Below, in pieces: positions 7,929 to 20,729 of a stretch of DNA of 64,000 bases. The notes beneath the pieces are model-generated. The model was not told the origin of the DNA and searched no databases. It worked only from the letters and a program-made list of their open reading frames with translations. The stretch is from positions 2,666,001 to 2,730,000 of the forward strand of contig NZ_JAQNDL010000003.1 in NCBI RefSeq assembly GCF_028368995.1. The letters run 5' to 3'. Numbering within the stretch: the first letter of the stretch is position 1; every line of letters begins with the position of its first letter. Origin of the DNA: Nannocystis bainbridge (GTDB taxonomy: Bacteria; Myxococcota_A; Polyangia; Nannocystales; Nannocystaceae). Position numbers and translations under genes: made by a program.

Positions 7929-8609
7929 TCATGTCCTTTCAGACATGTGTCGATCGGTCCTGTCACTCGCTGCGGCGCACGCCGTCTCGGCGCGGCCGGT
8001 GAACGCGGCGACGAAGGCCGGGTGGCGGGCGATGAGGGCCAGGGCGCGGGCCAGGAGGGTGCGGCCGGGCTCGACGCGGTGCCAGGTCGAGGCGCCGCTC
8101 GGGTGCGGCAGGCAGATCGCGTCGGCCTCGACCCCGTGCCAGCGGACCCGCCGGGCCTCGCCGATCACCTCGACCAGCGGGCCCTTGTGGCCGAGGACTT
8201 GCTCGATCGCCACGCCGCCGACCGGGATCACGAGCCGCGGCTGCAGGATGTCGACCTCGCCGGCCAGGAATTGTTGGCAGCGCGCCATCTCGTCGCGGTC
8301 CGGCTTGCGGTCGCCGCCGCCGCCCGCCTTGCCGGGGAAGCAGCGCGCGACCGCCGACATGTACACGCTGTCGCGGAACTCCTGCTCGCTGCGACCGGCG
8401 GCGGCCTCGAACCAGCGGAACAGGGTCTTGCCGGCCGTCCACGCGAACGGTCGCCCGAACCCGCCCTCGCGCGGACCGGGTGCCTGGCCGACGAGCAGCA
8501 CGGGCGTGACGATCGGCGGGCCGTGCACGACGGGGCCGATCATCGCCGGGCAGGCCGTGCACGCCTCCAGCTGTCGGTGCAGCACGGTCAGTCGAGTTCG
8601 CGGGTCCAT
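7929..8609 (-). CDS. Uracil-DNA glycosylase family protein
   Basis: 226 residues from the ATG at 8609. Motif A GQAPGPREGGFGRPF (about residues 36-50), with the trailing AGKTLFRWF helix, and motif B HPSGAST near the C-terminus are those of the UDG superfamily (family 4/5-like). Cys residues in CTACPAM and a later Cys could ligate an Fe-S cluster as in family 4, but I cannot count all four with confidence. It would excise uracil from DNA. The last residues (HMSERT and stop) are encoded by the palindrome at 7930-7947, which contains the TGA at 7929-7931, so the element has set or replaced the end of this gene. A longer start at 8639 is possible. Confidence 0.8.
   Translation of the reverse strand: MDPRTRLTVLHRQLEACTACPAMIGPVVHGPPIVTPVLLVGQAPGPREGGFGRPFAWTAGKTLFRWFEAAAGRSEQEFRDSVYMSAVARCFPGKAGGGGDRKPDRDEMARCQQFLAGEVDILQPRLVIPVGGVAIEQVLGHKGPLVEVIGEARRVRWHGVEADAICLPHPSGASTWHRVEPGRTLLARALALIARHPAFVAAFTGRAETACAAASDRTDRHMSERT
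7930..7947. repeat. Palindrome carrying the glycosylase stop codon
   Basis: CATGTC and GACATG flank CTTTCA. Read on the minus strand it encodes M-S-E-R-T-stop. Confidence 0.75.
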
Positions 8610-8767
8610 CGTGGGGCGTCGCGCGGCAGTGTGAATCACGCCTCGTGGGCGCGCCAGCGCGCACGCGAGGACTCACGCGCGCGCGGCCCTGCCGCCGCTG
8701 CCCGCGGTGCGGGCGTCGGCGACGGGCTTCACCTGGCCCGAGGACCATCCGTGAGCGGCGTACTCTG

Positions 8768-8852
8768 CCTGTCCCAAAGGCCAGCTACGTCGCGGCTTCA
8801 GTCTGTCGCGCCAGGGCGGACTGGCAATGATACGACCTGGCCTAACGGCCAG
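8768..8852. repeat. Related GGCC-type hairpins after DUF2325 gene
   Basis: At 8837-8852 CTGGCC-TAAC-GGCCAG is a perfect 6-bp hairpin and contains the TAG stop of the DUF2325 gene. At 8768-8784 there is an imperfect partner, TGTCCC-AAA-GGCCAG. They look like variants of the ACATGTCC family with GGCC in place of GGACA. The region lies at the 3' end of a minus-strand gene and upstream of the glycosylase start. Confidence 0.5.
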
Positions 8853-9165
8853 CTTCGTTGGCCGCCAGCGCGGAGGCATGGTTCTCGACCAGCGCGACCA
8901 GGCGCGACAGGCCGAGCTTGCGCACCAGCACGGCGGGCCGCGAGCGCTCGCGGAGCAGCCGGCGGGTGGTCTGCACGGCGACGTGGCTGTTGACCTCGGT
9001 GACGATGACGACGAGGTCGCTGCGGTCGACCAATCGCTCGAGCTCGAGCGAGGCGCTGCCCCGCATGTAGCCGGTGTGGTGCTCGACCTCGTGGCCCATC
9101 GCGCGCACAGCGCGCTGGTAGCTCTGTTCGCTCCGATCGAGGCCGCCGACGATGCCCACGCGCAT
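8842..9165 (-). CDS. DUF2325 domain protein
   Basis: 107 residues starting MRVGIVGGLDRSEQSY. The GGLDR start, GHEVEHHTGYMRG, and LVDRSDLVVIVTEVNSH followed by AVQTTRRLLRERSRP match the DUF2325 family, a small Rossmann-like fold. The biochemical role of this family is not established. The ATG at 9165 is preceded by a good promoter whose expected start point falls on or next to the ATG (see 9172-9200), so the message may be leaderless. The stop codon lies in a hairpin at 8837-8852. Confidence 0.8.
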   Translation of the reverse strand: MRVGIVGGLDRSEQSYQRAVRAMGHEVEHHTGYMRGSASLELERLVDRSDLVVIVTEVNSHVAVQTTRRLLRERSRPAVLVRKLGLSRLVALVENHASALAANEAGR

Positions 9166-9171
9166 GCCACT

Positions 9172-9200
9172 ACAGTATTTCATCAAAATGGAATTTTCAA
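9172..9200 (-). promoter_or_regulatory. Sigma70-like promoter of the DUF2325 gene
   Basis: On the minus strand TTGAAA (9200-9195) and TACTGT (9177-9172) are separated by exactly 17 bases, in a stretch much more AT-rich than its surroundings. The -10 box ends 6 bases before the ATG at 9165. The rest of the gap up to 9500 shows no gene I can support. Confidence 0.55.
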
Positions 9201-9500
9201 GTTGCTGAACGTCCCGGGCGGCTCCGGGCGAGGCCGCCGCCCGGCGGCGCCTGCGGCTCCAGAGGCTCCAGAGGGCCGAGAACCGGGCGTTGCACAAAAG
9301 ATAAGCGGGCTGAGCCGGCTCCATGGCACGAGAGGAATTTCCGCTATTCTGAAGAACGTGCGATCCCCCGCCCCGCCGCCATGCTGACCCTGCTCCTCGT
9401 AAGCCTCTGGCGCGCCCACTGCCGCCGTCGCCGCGCGGCCGCCGCAGGGGCCGCTTGAGCGCTTTGCGCGAGGCCGCGCGGGGTCTAGGGCGCGAGGGCT

Positions 9501-12278
<2,778 letters not shown>

Positions 12279-12294
12279 CAGCTACCTCGAAGAA

Positions 12295-15021
<2,727 letters not shown>

Positions 15022-15025
15022 ATCC

Positions 15026-16000
15026 TCAGGGTACGATCTTGCCGCTCTGAATCAAACCGCCGGAAGCGAACGGAGCGCCGCAGGTCGGGATGCTGCAGCC
15101 GAGCGCCGGGAGCGGCAAACGGCTGTTGCTCGGATTCAGACAGACCGCGCCGTTCGGTCCCCACTCAGCCTCGACGACGTAGGGCTTGTTCGGGTCGACG
15201 TTCTGGATGCCGATCTGATCGAGGACGTGGATCGGCGTGCCGAGCAACGTGTGCGACTGTCCGTCGCCGCAGTAGTCCGCGCGCAACATTCGTGTACAGG
15301 CCTGATGGTAGTCGGCCAGCGACGTGCCGTTCTTGCTCGCCCACGGGCGGTAGCCGAACAGCACGCACTTGGCGAGACCGCCGTCTTTGCAGGCGAACGT
15401 GATCGCCTTGTCGGGCCTCGGCGAGACCTTCGCGCCGGTGGCCGGATCCCAGACGTCGTTCAGGAGCAACGCCCGAGTGCGCTTGCCCGCCTGGTCGATG
15501 CACAGCGGATCGTTGTGCAGCGAGACCTGGAGATCCATGTCGTACTCCCACACGTCCGAGAAGCCGGCCACAGGATAAGCGAACTTGAGCCAGACATACT
15601 TCCAGTAGGTCGTCGCGCCTTCCTTCACCTTGAAGTCGAAGGTCGTGTCCTCGACCTCCCAGTCGGTGTAGCCGCCGACATTGAGCATCCCGCCCACCAG
15701 CGAGCCGGTGTTCACATAGTCGCCGTCGGGCAGCCAGATGTCGTAGAGCTGGATGTAGTCGGTCTGGCTCCCGTCCCGGTAGAGCTTCGTGTTATTGAGC
15801 CTGCTGCCGTTGAGGTTCCAACCGTTGAGGTTCCAGCCGTTGAGGTTCCAGCCGTTCTCATGGGCGCTGCGCGTCCGAACGGCCTCTTCTTCGCCGAAGC
15901 CCGCTCCCTCGTCTTCCCCATCCACCCCGTCGCAGCCGAGACACCCGAACGCGAGCACCACCGCACCACTCACCACCACCACGCCAGTCTTGAACGCCAT
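15026..16000 (-). CDS. ADYC-motif lipoprotein
   Basis: 324 residues; the ATG at 16000 is preceded by GGAGGAGAG. The N-terminus is a lipoprotein signal (MAFKTGVVVVSGAVVLAFGC, with cysteine near residue 20-23). It is followed by an acidic linker and three perfect NGWNLNG-type repeats (residues about 48-65), a tract often seen in myxobacterial lipoproteins with this C-terminal domain. The C-terminal half has about eight cysteines and the sequence LRADYCGDGQSHT, which is the eponymous ADYC motif. The family has no known activity. It is the first gene of the operon with the two kinase-TPR proteins, which suggests a surface ligand or sensor working with them, by inference. Confidence 0.8.
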   Translation of the reverse strand: MAFKTGVVVVSGAVVLAFGCLGCDGVDGEDEGAGFGEEEAVRTRSAHENGWNLNGWNLNGWNLNGSRLNNTKLYRDGSQTDYIQLYDIWLPDGDYVNTGSLVGGMLNVGGYTDWEVEDTTFDFKVKEGATTYWKYVWLKFAYPVAGFSDVWEYDMDLQVSLHNDPLCIDQAGKRTRALLLNDVWDPATGAKVSPRPDKAITFACKDGGLAKCVLFGYRPWASKNGTSLADYHQACTRMLRADYCGDGQSHTLLGTPIHVLDQIGIQNVDPNKPYVVEAEWGPNGAVCLNPSNSRLPLPALGCSIPTCGAPFASGGLIQSGKIVP

Positions 16001-16204
16001 CGTTCTCTCCTCCGCGAAAAGAAAACCGCTTATCTTCGATCCTATCCGTCGCTGCCGGCGGCGTGAAGGCTCGGGGGCTGGGCGAGAACGCGCGTGCGTG
16101 ATTCACGGGCTTTTGCGGCTGCCTGGGGGGTTTGGGGTCGGCTCACGTCGAGACGTGGCGCGCCGCGGGTCGCTCCTTCTATGATGGGGGGGACCTCTGC
16201 TGCG

Positions 16205-17641
16205 ATGACGACCCGCGACGACCCCGCGCGACGAGAAGGACGCTCCGCAAGTGTGGTGTCGTCGCGTGACAACGGTTCGCGTTGGACGCTGGTGATCGTC
16301 GGCCTCGCCTTGCTCGTGGGAGTCGCGACCACGGCGGCGGACGAACATCGTTTGACCGTCGTCGTGATCGGCGCGCTCCTCCTCGGGGGGCACCTCGCGG
16401 CGACGGTGTACCTGGGGCATGGCGAGGTTTCACGGGTTCGCATCGGGGCGTCGCTCTGGACAGTGATCGTCGGCGCCCTGGCGATCGCCGCGCCGAGCGT
16501 CGCTGGCGCGTCGACGCCGTTTTGGTGTTTGCTGCTCCCAGTGGTCGTCGTCTCCGTGCACGCCACCAGCGCCGCTACGGGGATCACCGCCACCGCGCTC
16601 GGGGCGGCCGCGGGTGCGGGCCTCTTCATCGCGGGCGCAGGATCGATCGCGTGGTTGGCGGCCGCCGCGATCGCCGGGGTCGGTCTGCTCGCGGCTGCCG
16701 AGCAGCGCCGCGGTCAGGTGCGGGACGACGACCTCCGGCGCCGCGAGGGCGAGCTCGCCGGCGTGCGGGCCGAGTTGCGAGATCTCCGGAGCCAGCACGT
16801 CGCCGGCGCCGAGGGGCGGCTCGTCGCCTTGACCCGCGCCAACCAGGCCCTGCAGTCCGAGGTCGAGCGCGGGCGGCGGGTCCTCGAGGAGGCGCTCGAC
16901 GCCAGTCGGACCAAGACCTCCTTCCTCCTCAAGATCAGCCACGAGCTGCGCACCCCGCTCAACGCGATCGTCGGTTACACCGAGCTGCTGCTCGAGCACC
17001 CGGAGGAGGCCGAGGCGGCCGAGCTCAAGGCCGACCTCACGCGGATCCTCGGGGCCGCGCACGAGCTGCTGGCGCTGATCGACAGCGTGCTCGACCTGGC
17101 CCGGCTCGAGGCCGGCAAGTTCGAGCTGCACATCGAAGAGTTCCCGCTGCTCGACCTGGTCCACGAGTGCGTCGCCGCCGTCACGCCGCTGGCCGAGCGC
17201 GGGCGCAACAAGCTCAAGCTCAAGCTCTCGCGCGAGCTCGGCACCATCCGCAGCGACCGCACGCGCCTGCGGCAGGTGCTCATGCAGCTCATGGGCAACG
17301 CCTGCAAGTTCACCCACGGCGGCCTCGTCGAGCTGCGCGTCGAGCCGATGGTCACCATGACCGGCCCGGTCTACCTCCTCAGCGTGCGCGACAACGGCGT
17401 CGGCATCGAGCCGGGCTACATGCCGCGGATCTTCACCCCGTTCTCGCAGGCCGACGACTCGCCGACCCGCCGCTTCGGCGGCCTCGGCGTCGGCCTCGCG
17501 CTGTGCCGCCACTACTGCACTTTGCTCGGCGGCGACATCACCGTCGAGAGCGAGCTCGGCAAGGGCTCGGTGTTCCGCGTGCAGGTGCCGGCGTTCGTCC
17601 GCGACCCGCGCGACGCCAGCGTCCTCGTCTCGGCCTTCTGA
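16205..17641 (+). CDS. Membrane sensor histidine kinase
   Basis: 478 residues from the ATG at 16205; an ATG at 16181 would add eight. Residues about 20-170 hold five or six hydrophobic segments, forming a membrane sensor without a large periplasmic loop. A coiled coil (EGELAGVRAELRDLRSQ) follows, then the HisKA domain with SHELRTPLNAIVGYTELL (phospho-acceptor His246), and the HATPase with the N box LMGNACKFTHGG, DNGVGI, FTPFSQAD and FGGLGVGLALC. It should autophosphorylate and pass phosphate to a response regulator, but no regulator gene is nearby, so it is an orphan kinase. It converges on the lipoprotein at 17704, with a strong symmetrical hairpin between them. Confidence 0.9.
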   Translation: MTTRDDPARREGRSASVVSSRDNGSRWTLVIVGLALLVGVATTAADEHRLTVVVIGALLLGGHLAATVYLGHGEVSRVRIGASLWTVIVGALAIAAPSVAGASTPFWCLLLPVVVVSVHATSAATGITATALGAAAGAGLFIAGAGSIAWLAAAAIAGVGLLAAAEQRRGQVRDDDLRRREGELAGVRAELRDLRSQHVAGAEGRLVALTRANQALQSEVERGRRVLEEALDASRTKTSFLLKISHELRTPLNAIVGYTELLLEHPEEAEAAELKADLTRILGAAHELLALIDSVLDLARLEAGKFELHIEEFPLLDLVHECVAAVTPLAERGRNKLKLKLSRELGTIRSDRTRLRQVLMQLMGNACKFTHGGLVELRVEPMVTMTGPVYLLSVRDNGVGIEPGYMPRIFTPFSQADDSPTRRFGGLGVGLALCRHYCTLLGGDITVESELGKGSVFRVQVPAFVRDPRDASVLVSAF

Positions 17642-17664
17642 GGCCCCGTCTCACCTGCACTTCC

Positions 17665-17688
17665 GGGCATGTCCTGGGGGACATGCCC
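17665..17688. terminator. Bidirectional terminator-like hairpin
   Basis: GGGCATGTCC / GGACATGCCC form a perfect 10-bp stem around TGGG, exactly between two convergent genes (ends 17641 and 17704). A further half site, GGGACATC, follows at 17692-17699. The arms are identical to those at 3961-3984. Confidence 0.65.
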
Positions 17689-17703
17689 TTCGGGACATCG
17701 ACC

Positions 17704-19452
17704 TCACGGCGCGAACACGGCCACGAAGCCGTCGTAGAGGCCCTTGCTCATCACTGGCCCGGCGCCGAAGTCGACCGCGCCGTAGAAGCCGCCCACCAGC
17801 GCCGTCGTGCCGTCGGGGCGGAGGTCGACCCCGTTGCCCTCCTGCTCCATCGCGTCGCCGAGGCCCTTGCTCCACACGTGGCTGCCGGCCGACGTGTACT
17901 TGACGGCGAACGCATCGCGCATCCCGGCCCACGGCAGCACCCCGCCGCCGAAGTCGGTGTCGCTGTAGAAGTGGCCGGCGATCACCAGCGTCCCGCTGGC
18001 GTCGACCGCCAGGTGGGCCGGCCGCACGATGCCGTCGCCGAGCAGCTTCGACCACGCGTGCGCCCCGTCCTCGGCCGCGAACTGGGCCACGAAGCCGCGG
18101 TACATCGGCGCCTCGAGCGGCCCCCCGCCGAAGTCGAGCGACCCGACGAAGTGCCCCGACGTCGTCACCCGGCCCTGTGGGTCGACCGCGATCGCCGACA
18201 GCTTCTGCTCCTTCGGATCGCCCCACGACGCCGCCCACAGCGCCTGGCCCTCGGCGTCGAGCTTGGCCAGGAACACGTCGCTGCTGCCCGCGCTGACCAG
18301 CGGCCCGTTGCCGGGGTCGATCGTGCCCTGGAACGAGCCGCCGACGTACACATTGCCGCCCGCGTCGACCGCCACCGCTCGCGCCTCCTGCTCGGTGTCG
18401 TCGCCGAAGTACACGCTCCACGCGTGCTCGCCCTCGGGCGTGAACTTGGCGACGAACACGTCGATCGAGTCGCCCTGCCCCACCATCTCTCCGCCGCCGA
18501 CGTCGAGCGACAGCTGGAATTGACCGACCAGCGCGATCTCCCCCGTCGCATCGATCGCCAGGTCGCGCGGGATCGCCGTGCCCATCGACGGGAACGACTT
18601 GCTCCACACGTGCTCACCTGCCGCCGACAGCTTGGCCAGGAAGATGTCGCGGTCGCCTGCCGCCGCCAGCGGCTCGCCGCCGAGATCGACCGAGCCGGTG
18701 AAATCACCGGTGATCACGACTTCGTCGTTCGGATCGACCGCCACGCCCCAGCCGTCGCCGAGCTGGGGCGCCGCGTCGCCGAAGCGCTGGCTCCACACGT
18801 GCGCCCCGTCGGCCGCGAACTTGGCGAGGTAGACATCCGAGCTGCCCGCGCTCGCCAGCGGCCCGCCGCCGAAGTCCGACGTCCCCGCGCCCTGCGTCAG
18901 CACGATCACCGCCCCCGTCGAGTCGAACGCCACCGCCACCGCCCGCTGGTCGCTCGGATCGCCCCACTGCGCGTGCCACTGGACCGCCCCGTCGCCCGCG
19001 CACGGATCGACCCCGTCGCAGTCGTCGTCACCGGGCGACTCGCAGGTCTCGGGCGCCGGCATCACGTCGCCGACGCACGCCCCCCACTCGCCGGCCTCGC
19101 AGGCCGCCACGCCCGCGACGCAGTTGCCCACCCCGGCGTGGATCGGGTCGCCGCTGTAACAGCTGTCCTCCTCGCCCGGCTGGCAGGTCGCCGTCTCGGT
19201 CGTGCTGGCTGTCCCTTCGGTCAGGCTCTCCATCGTCGTCGGCGTCGTCGTCGTCGTCGGCGACGAATCCGTCGTCGTCGCCACCGTCGCGCTGTCGCCC
19301 GTGCCGAGCGTCTCGCTCGCGCCGGTCGTCTCGCCGCTCGTGGTCGAGTCGGTCGTCGTGTCTGCGGTGTCGGTCGCGGCCTGTTCGGTGGCGGCGTCGT
19401 CGGTGCCGCAGGCGAGGGCGAGGGCGCAGAGGAGCGGGGCGGAGCGTCGCAT
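17704..19452 (-). CDS. Lipoprotein with beta-propeller-like (SBBP-type) repeats
   Basis: 582 residues. The ATG at 19452 gives a clean lipoprotein signal, MRRSAPLLCALALACG. A Thr/Ser-rich linker of about 70 residues follows, then a Cys-rich MopE-like segment (CQPGEEDSCYSG ... GVGNCVAGVAACE ... CESPGDDDCDG). After that come about seven repeats of the form HVWSxxFGD ... AVDxxGxVxVxGxFxGxxDFGGGPL, spaced by about 55 residues, typical of SBBP-type beta-propeller surface proteins. It probably sits on the outer membrane facing out. Ligand and function are unknown. The gene stands alone. Confidence 0.85.
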   Translation of the reverse strand: MRRSAPLLCALALACGTDDAATEQAATDTADTTTDSTTSGETTGASETLGTGDSATVATTTDSSPTTTTTPTTMESLTEGTASTTETATCQPGEEDSCYSGDPIHAGVGNCVAGVAACEAGEWGACVGDVMPAPETCESPGDDDCDGVDPCAGDGAVQWHAQWGDPSDQRAVAVAFDSTGAVIVLTQGAGTSDFGGGPLASAGSSDVYLAKFAADGAHVWSQRFGDAAPQLGDGWGVAVDPNDEVVITGDFTGSVDLGGEPLAAAGDRDIFLAKLSAAGEHVWSKSFPSMGTAIPRDLAIDATGEIALVGQFQLSLDVGGGEMVGQGDSIDVFVAKFTPEGEHAWSVYFGDDTEQEARAVAVDAGGNVYVGGSFQGTIDPGNGPLVSAGSSDVFLAKLDAEGQALWAASWGDPKEQKLSAIAVDPQGRVTTSGHFVGSLDFGGGPLEAPMYRGFVAQFAAEDGAHAWSKLLGDGIVRPAHLAVDASGTLVIAGHFYSDTDFGGGVLPWAGMRDAFAVKYTSAGSHVWSKGLGDAMEQEGNGVDLRPDGTTALVGGFYGAVDFGAGPVMSKGLYDGFVAVFAP

Positions 19453-19550
19453 CGCCGGCTCATACCACACGCGCGGCGGCGCTTCGCGGGGCGCGTCTGC
19501 GGAGGGCGCCGGGTCCCGCCATTCAGAGCGTTTTCGCACGTCGCATCATA

Positions 19551-20468
19551 CTATCGCCGCCGGCGATTCATTGCATACGCGATACCTGCCTTGAGCGACC
19601 CCAGGCTGACGATCGATCCGAGGTCGGCCCCGAGGCTCACCAGCGTCGCCGCCAGCCCCGGGCGGATCCCCGTCAGCACCGCCTCGGCGCCCAGCAGCGC
19701 CGCGCTACGGGCGGCCCGGAGCAGCGCATCGGCCGTCTGCGCGTCGATCTCCGACACGCCTGTAATGTCGAGGATCACCGTGCGCGCCCGCGTCGTCGCC
19801 ACCCCGTCGAGCAGCGTCTGCAGCACCCGCTCGACCCGGCGGGGGTCGAGCGCGCCGATCAGCGGCATCACCACCGTCTCCTCGTCGATCGGGATCAGCG
19901 GGGTCGACAGCGCCAGCAGGGCCTCGTCCTGGGCGCGGATCACCTCCTCGCGCATGCGCATCTCGACCCGCTGGCCCTCCGCCTGCTTGATGTCGGTCTC
20001 GTCCATCGTCACCCCGCGCAGCCCGATCGGCGTCCCGTCGTCGCTGCGGATCAGCGACATCCGGCTCGTGACCCACAATGTGCGGCCGTCGCGGGTGACC
20101 CAGCGGTACGACGATTCGCCGGTGCCGTCCTTGAAGATCGCGTGCGCCTGGCCCAGCGCCTGCTCGCGATCCTCGGGGTGGATCAGCTCGACCCAAAAGT
20201 TGGGCTGCTTCCATTCATCGACCGAATAGCCCGACATCGCATGGATGCGATCGCTGACCCAATCGACGGTCATGCGCTGCGGTGATTGTTCGAAGTAGCT
20301 CTCCCACAGGATGCCCGGGATGTGGGCGACCAGCCCCTCGAGCCGCTCGCGCAGCAGCCGTTCGTAGAGCGCGAGCTGGTGGTTCGCGTGCTCGAGCTCG
20401 GCCACGCGGGCCTGCGCTGCGCCCAGGGCGGCCCGCAGCGCCTCGACTTCGTCCTGTCGTTCCGTCAC
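19551..20468 (-). CDS. PAS-STAS protein, RsbR-like
   Basis: 305 residues starting at a GTG (20468); a second GTG two codons upstream (20474) is equally possible, and neither has a clear ribosome site. There is a short N-terminal coiled coil (VEALRAALGAAQARVAELEH), a PAS domain (about 45-165) with MSGYSVDEWKQPNFWVELIHPEDRE and YRWVTRDGRTLWV, and a C-terminal STAS domain (about 185-300) beginning ALSTPLIPIDEE, with LDITGVSEIDAQTADALL. This is the RsbR stressosome-type layout. In that family, phosphorylation within the STAS domain controls partner binding. No RsbS, RsbT or sigma factor gene is close. A paralogue is at 33363. The gene is divergent from the subtilase. Confidence 0.85.
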   Translation of the reverse strand: MTERQDEVEALRAALGAAQARVAELEHANHQLALYERLLRERLEGLVAHIPGILWESYFEQSPQRMTVDWVSDRIHAMSGYSVDEWKQPNFWVELIHPEDREQALGQAHAIFKDGTGESSYRWVTRDGRTLWVTSRMSLIRSDDGTPIGLRGVTMDETDIKQAEGQRVEMRMREEVIRAQDEALLALSTPLIPIDEETVVMPLIGALDPRRVERVLQTLLDGVATTRARTVILDITGVSEIDAQTADALLRAARSAALLGAEAVLTGIRPGLAATLVSLGADLGSIVSLGSLKAGIAYAMNRRRR

Positions 20469-20621
20469 GGCCACGCAGTCTATCAAGGCGGGGGCCTCGC
20501 CATCGCCGCCGATCGCCGTTCTCCTGCCACCGGGGCGGCGACCCGTCCTGGAGCACCGCCGGCTGCCGCGATTTCGTTGCCGTGGCGGGTACCGACAATC
20601 GCCGCCTTGGGGCGAAAAACC

Positions 20622-20633
20622 GAGACAAGTCTC
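20622..20633. promoter_or_regulatory. Short inverted repeat between divergent genes
   Basis: GAGAC-AA-GTCTC is a perfect 5-bp inverted repeat in the least GC-rich part (GCGAAAAACC ... ACACATTTTC) of the 260-base gap between the PAS-STAS gene and the subtilase gene. It could be an operator for one or both. Confidence 0.3.
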
Positions 20634-20729
20634 ACACATTTTCGACCGCAGCCTTCCCATTCTCTGCGGCCCCGCGGCGATAATGCGCTGCCGTCGCCGG
20701 CAGGGGCTGGCGGTGGGAAAGGCCGCCTC

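Noticed and set aside
9183..9419. Minus-strand frame MGAPEAYEEQGQHGGG
   Set aside because: Overlaps the promoter of the DUF2325 gene and shows no domain; the codon pattern is not convincing.
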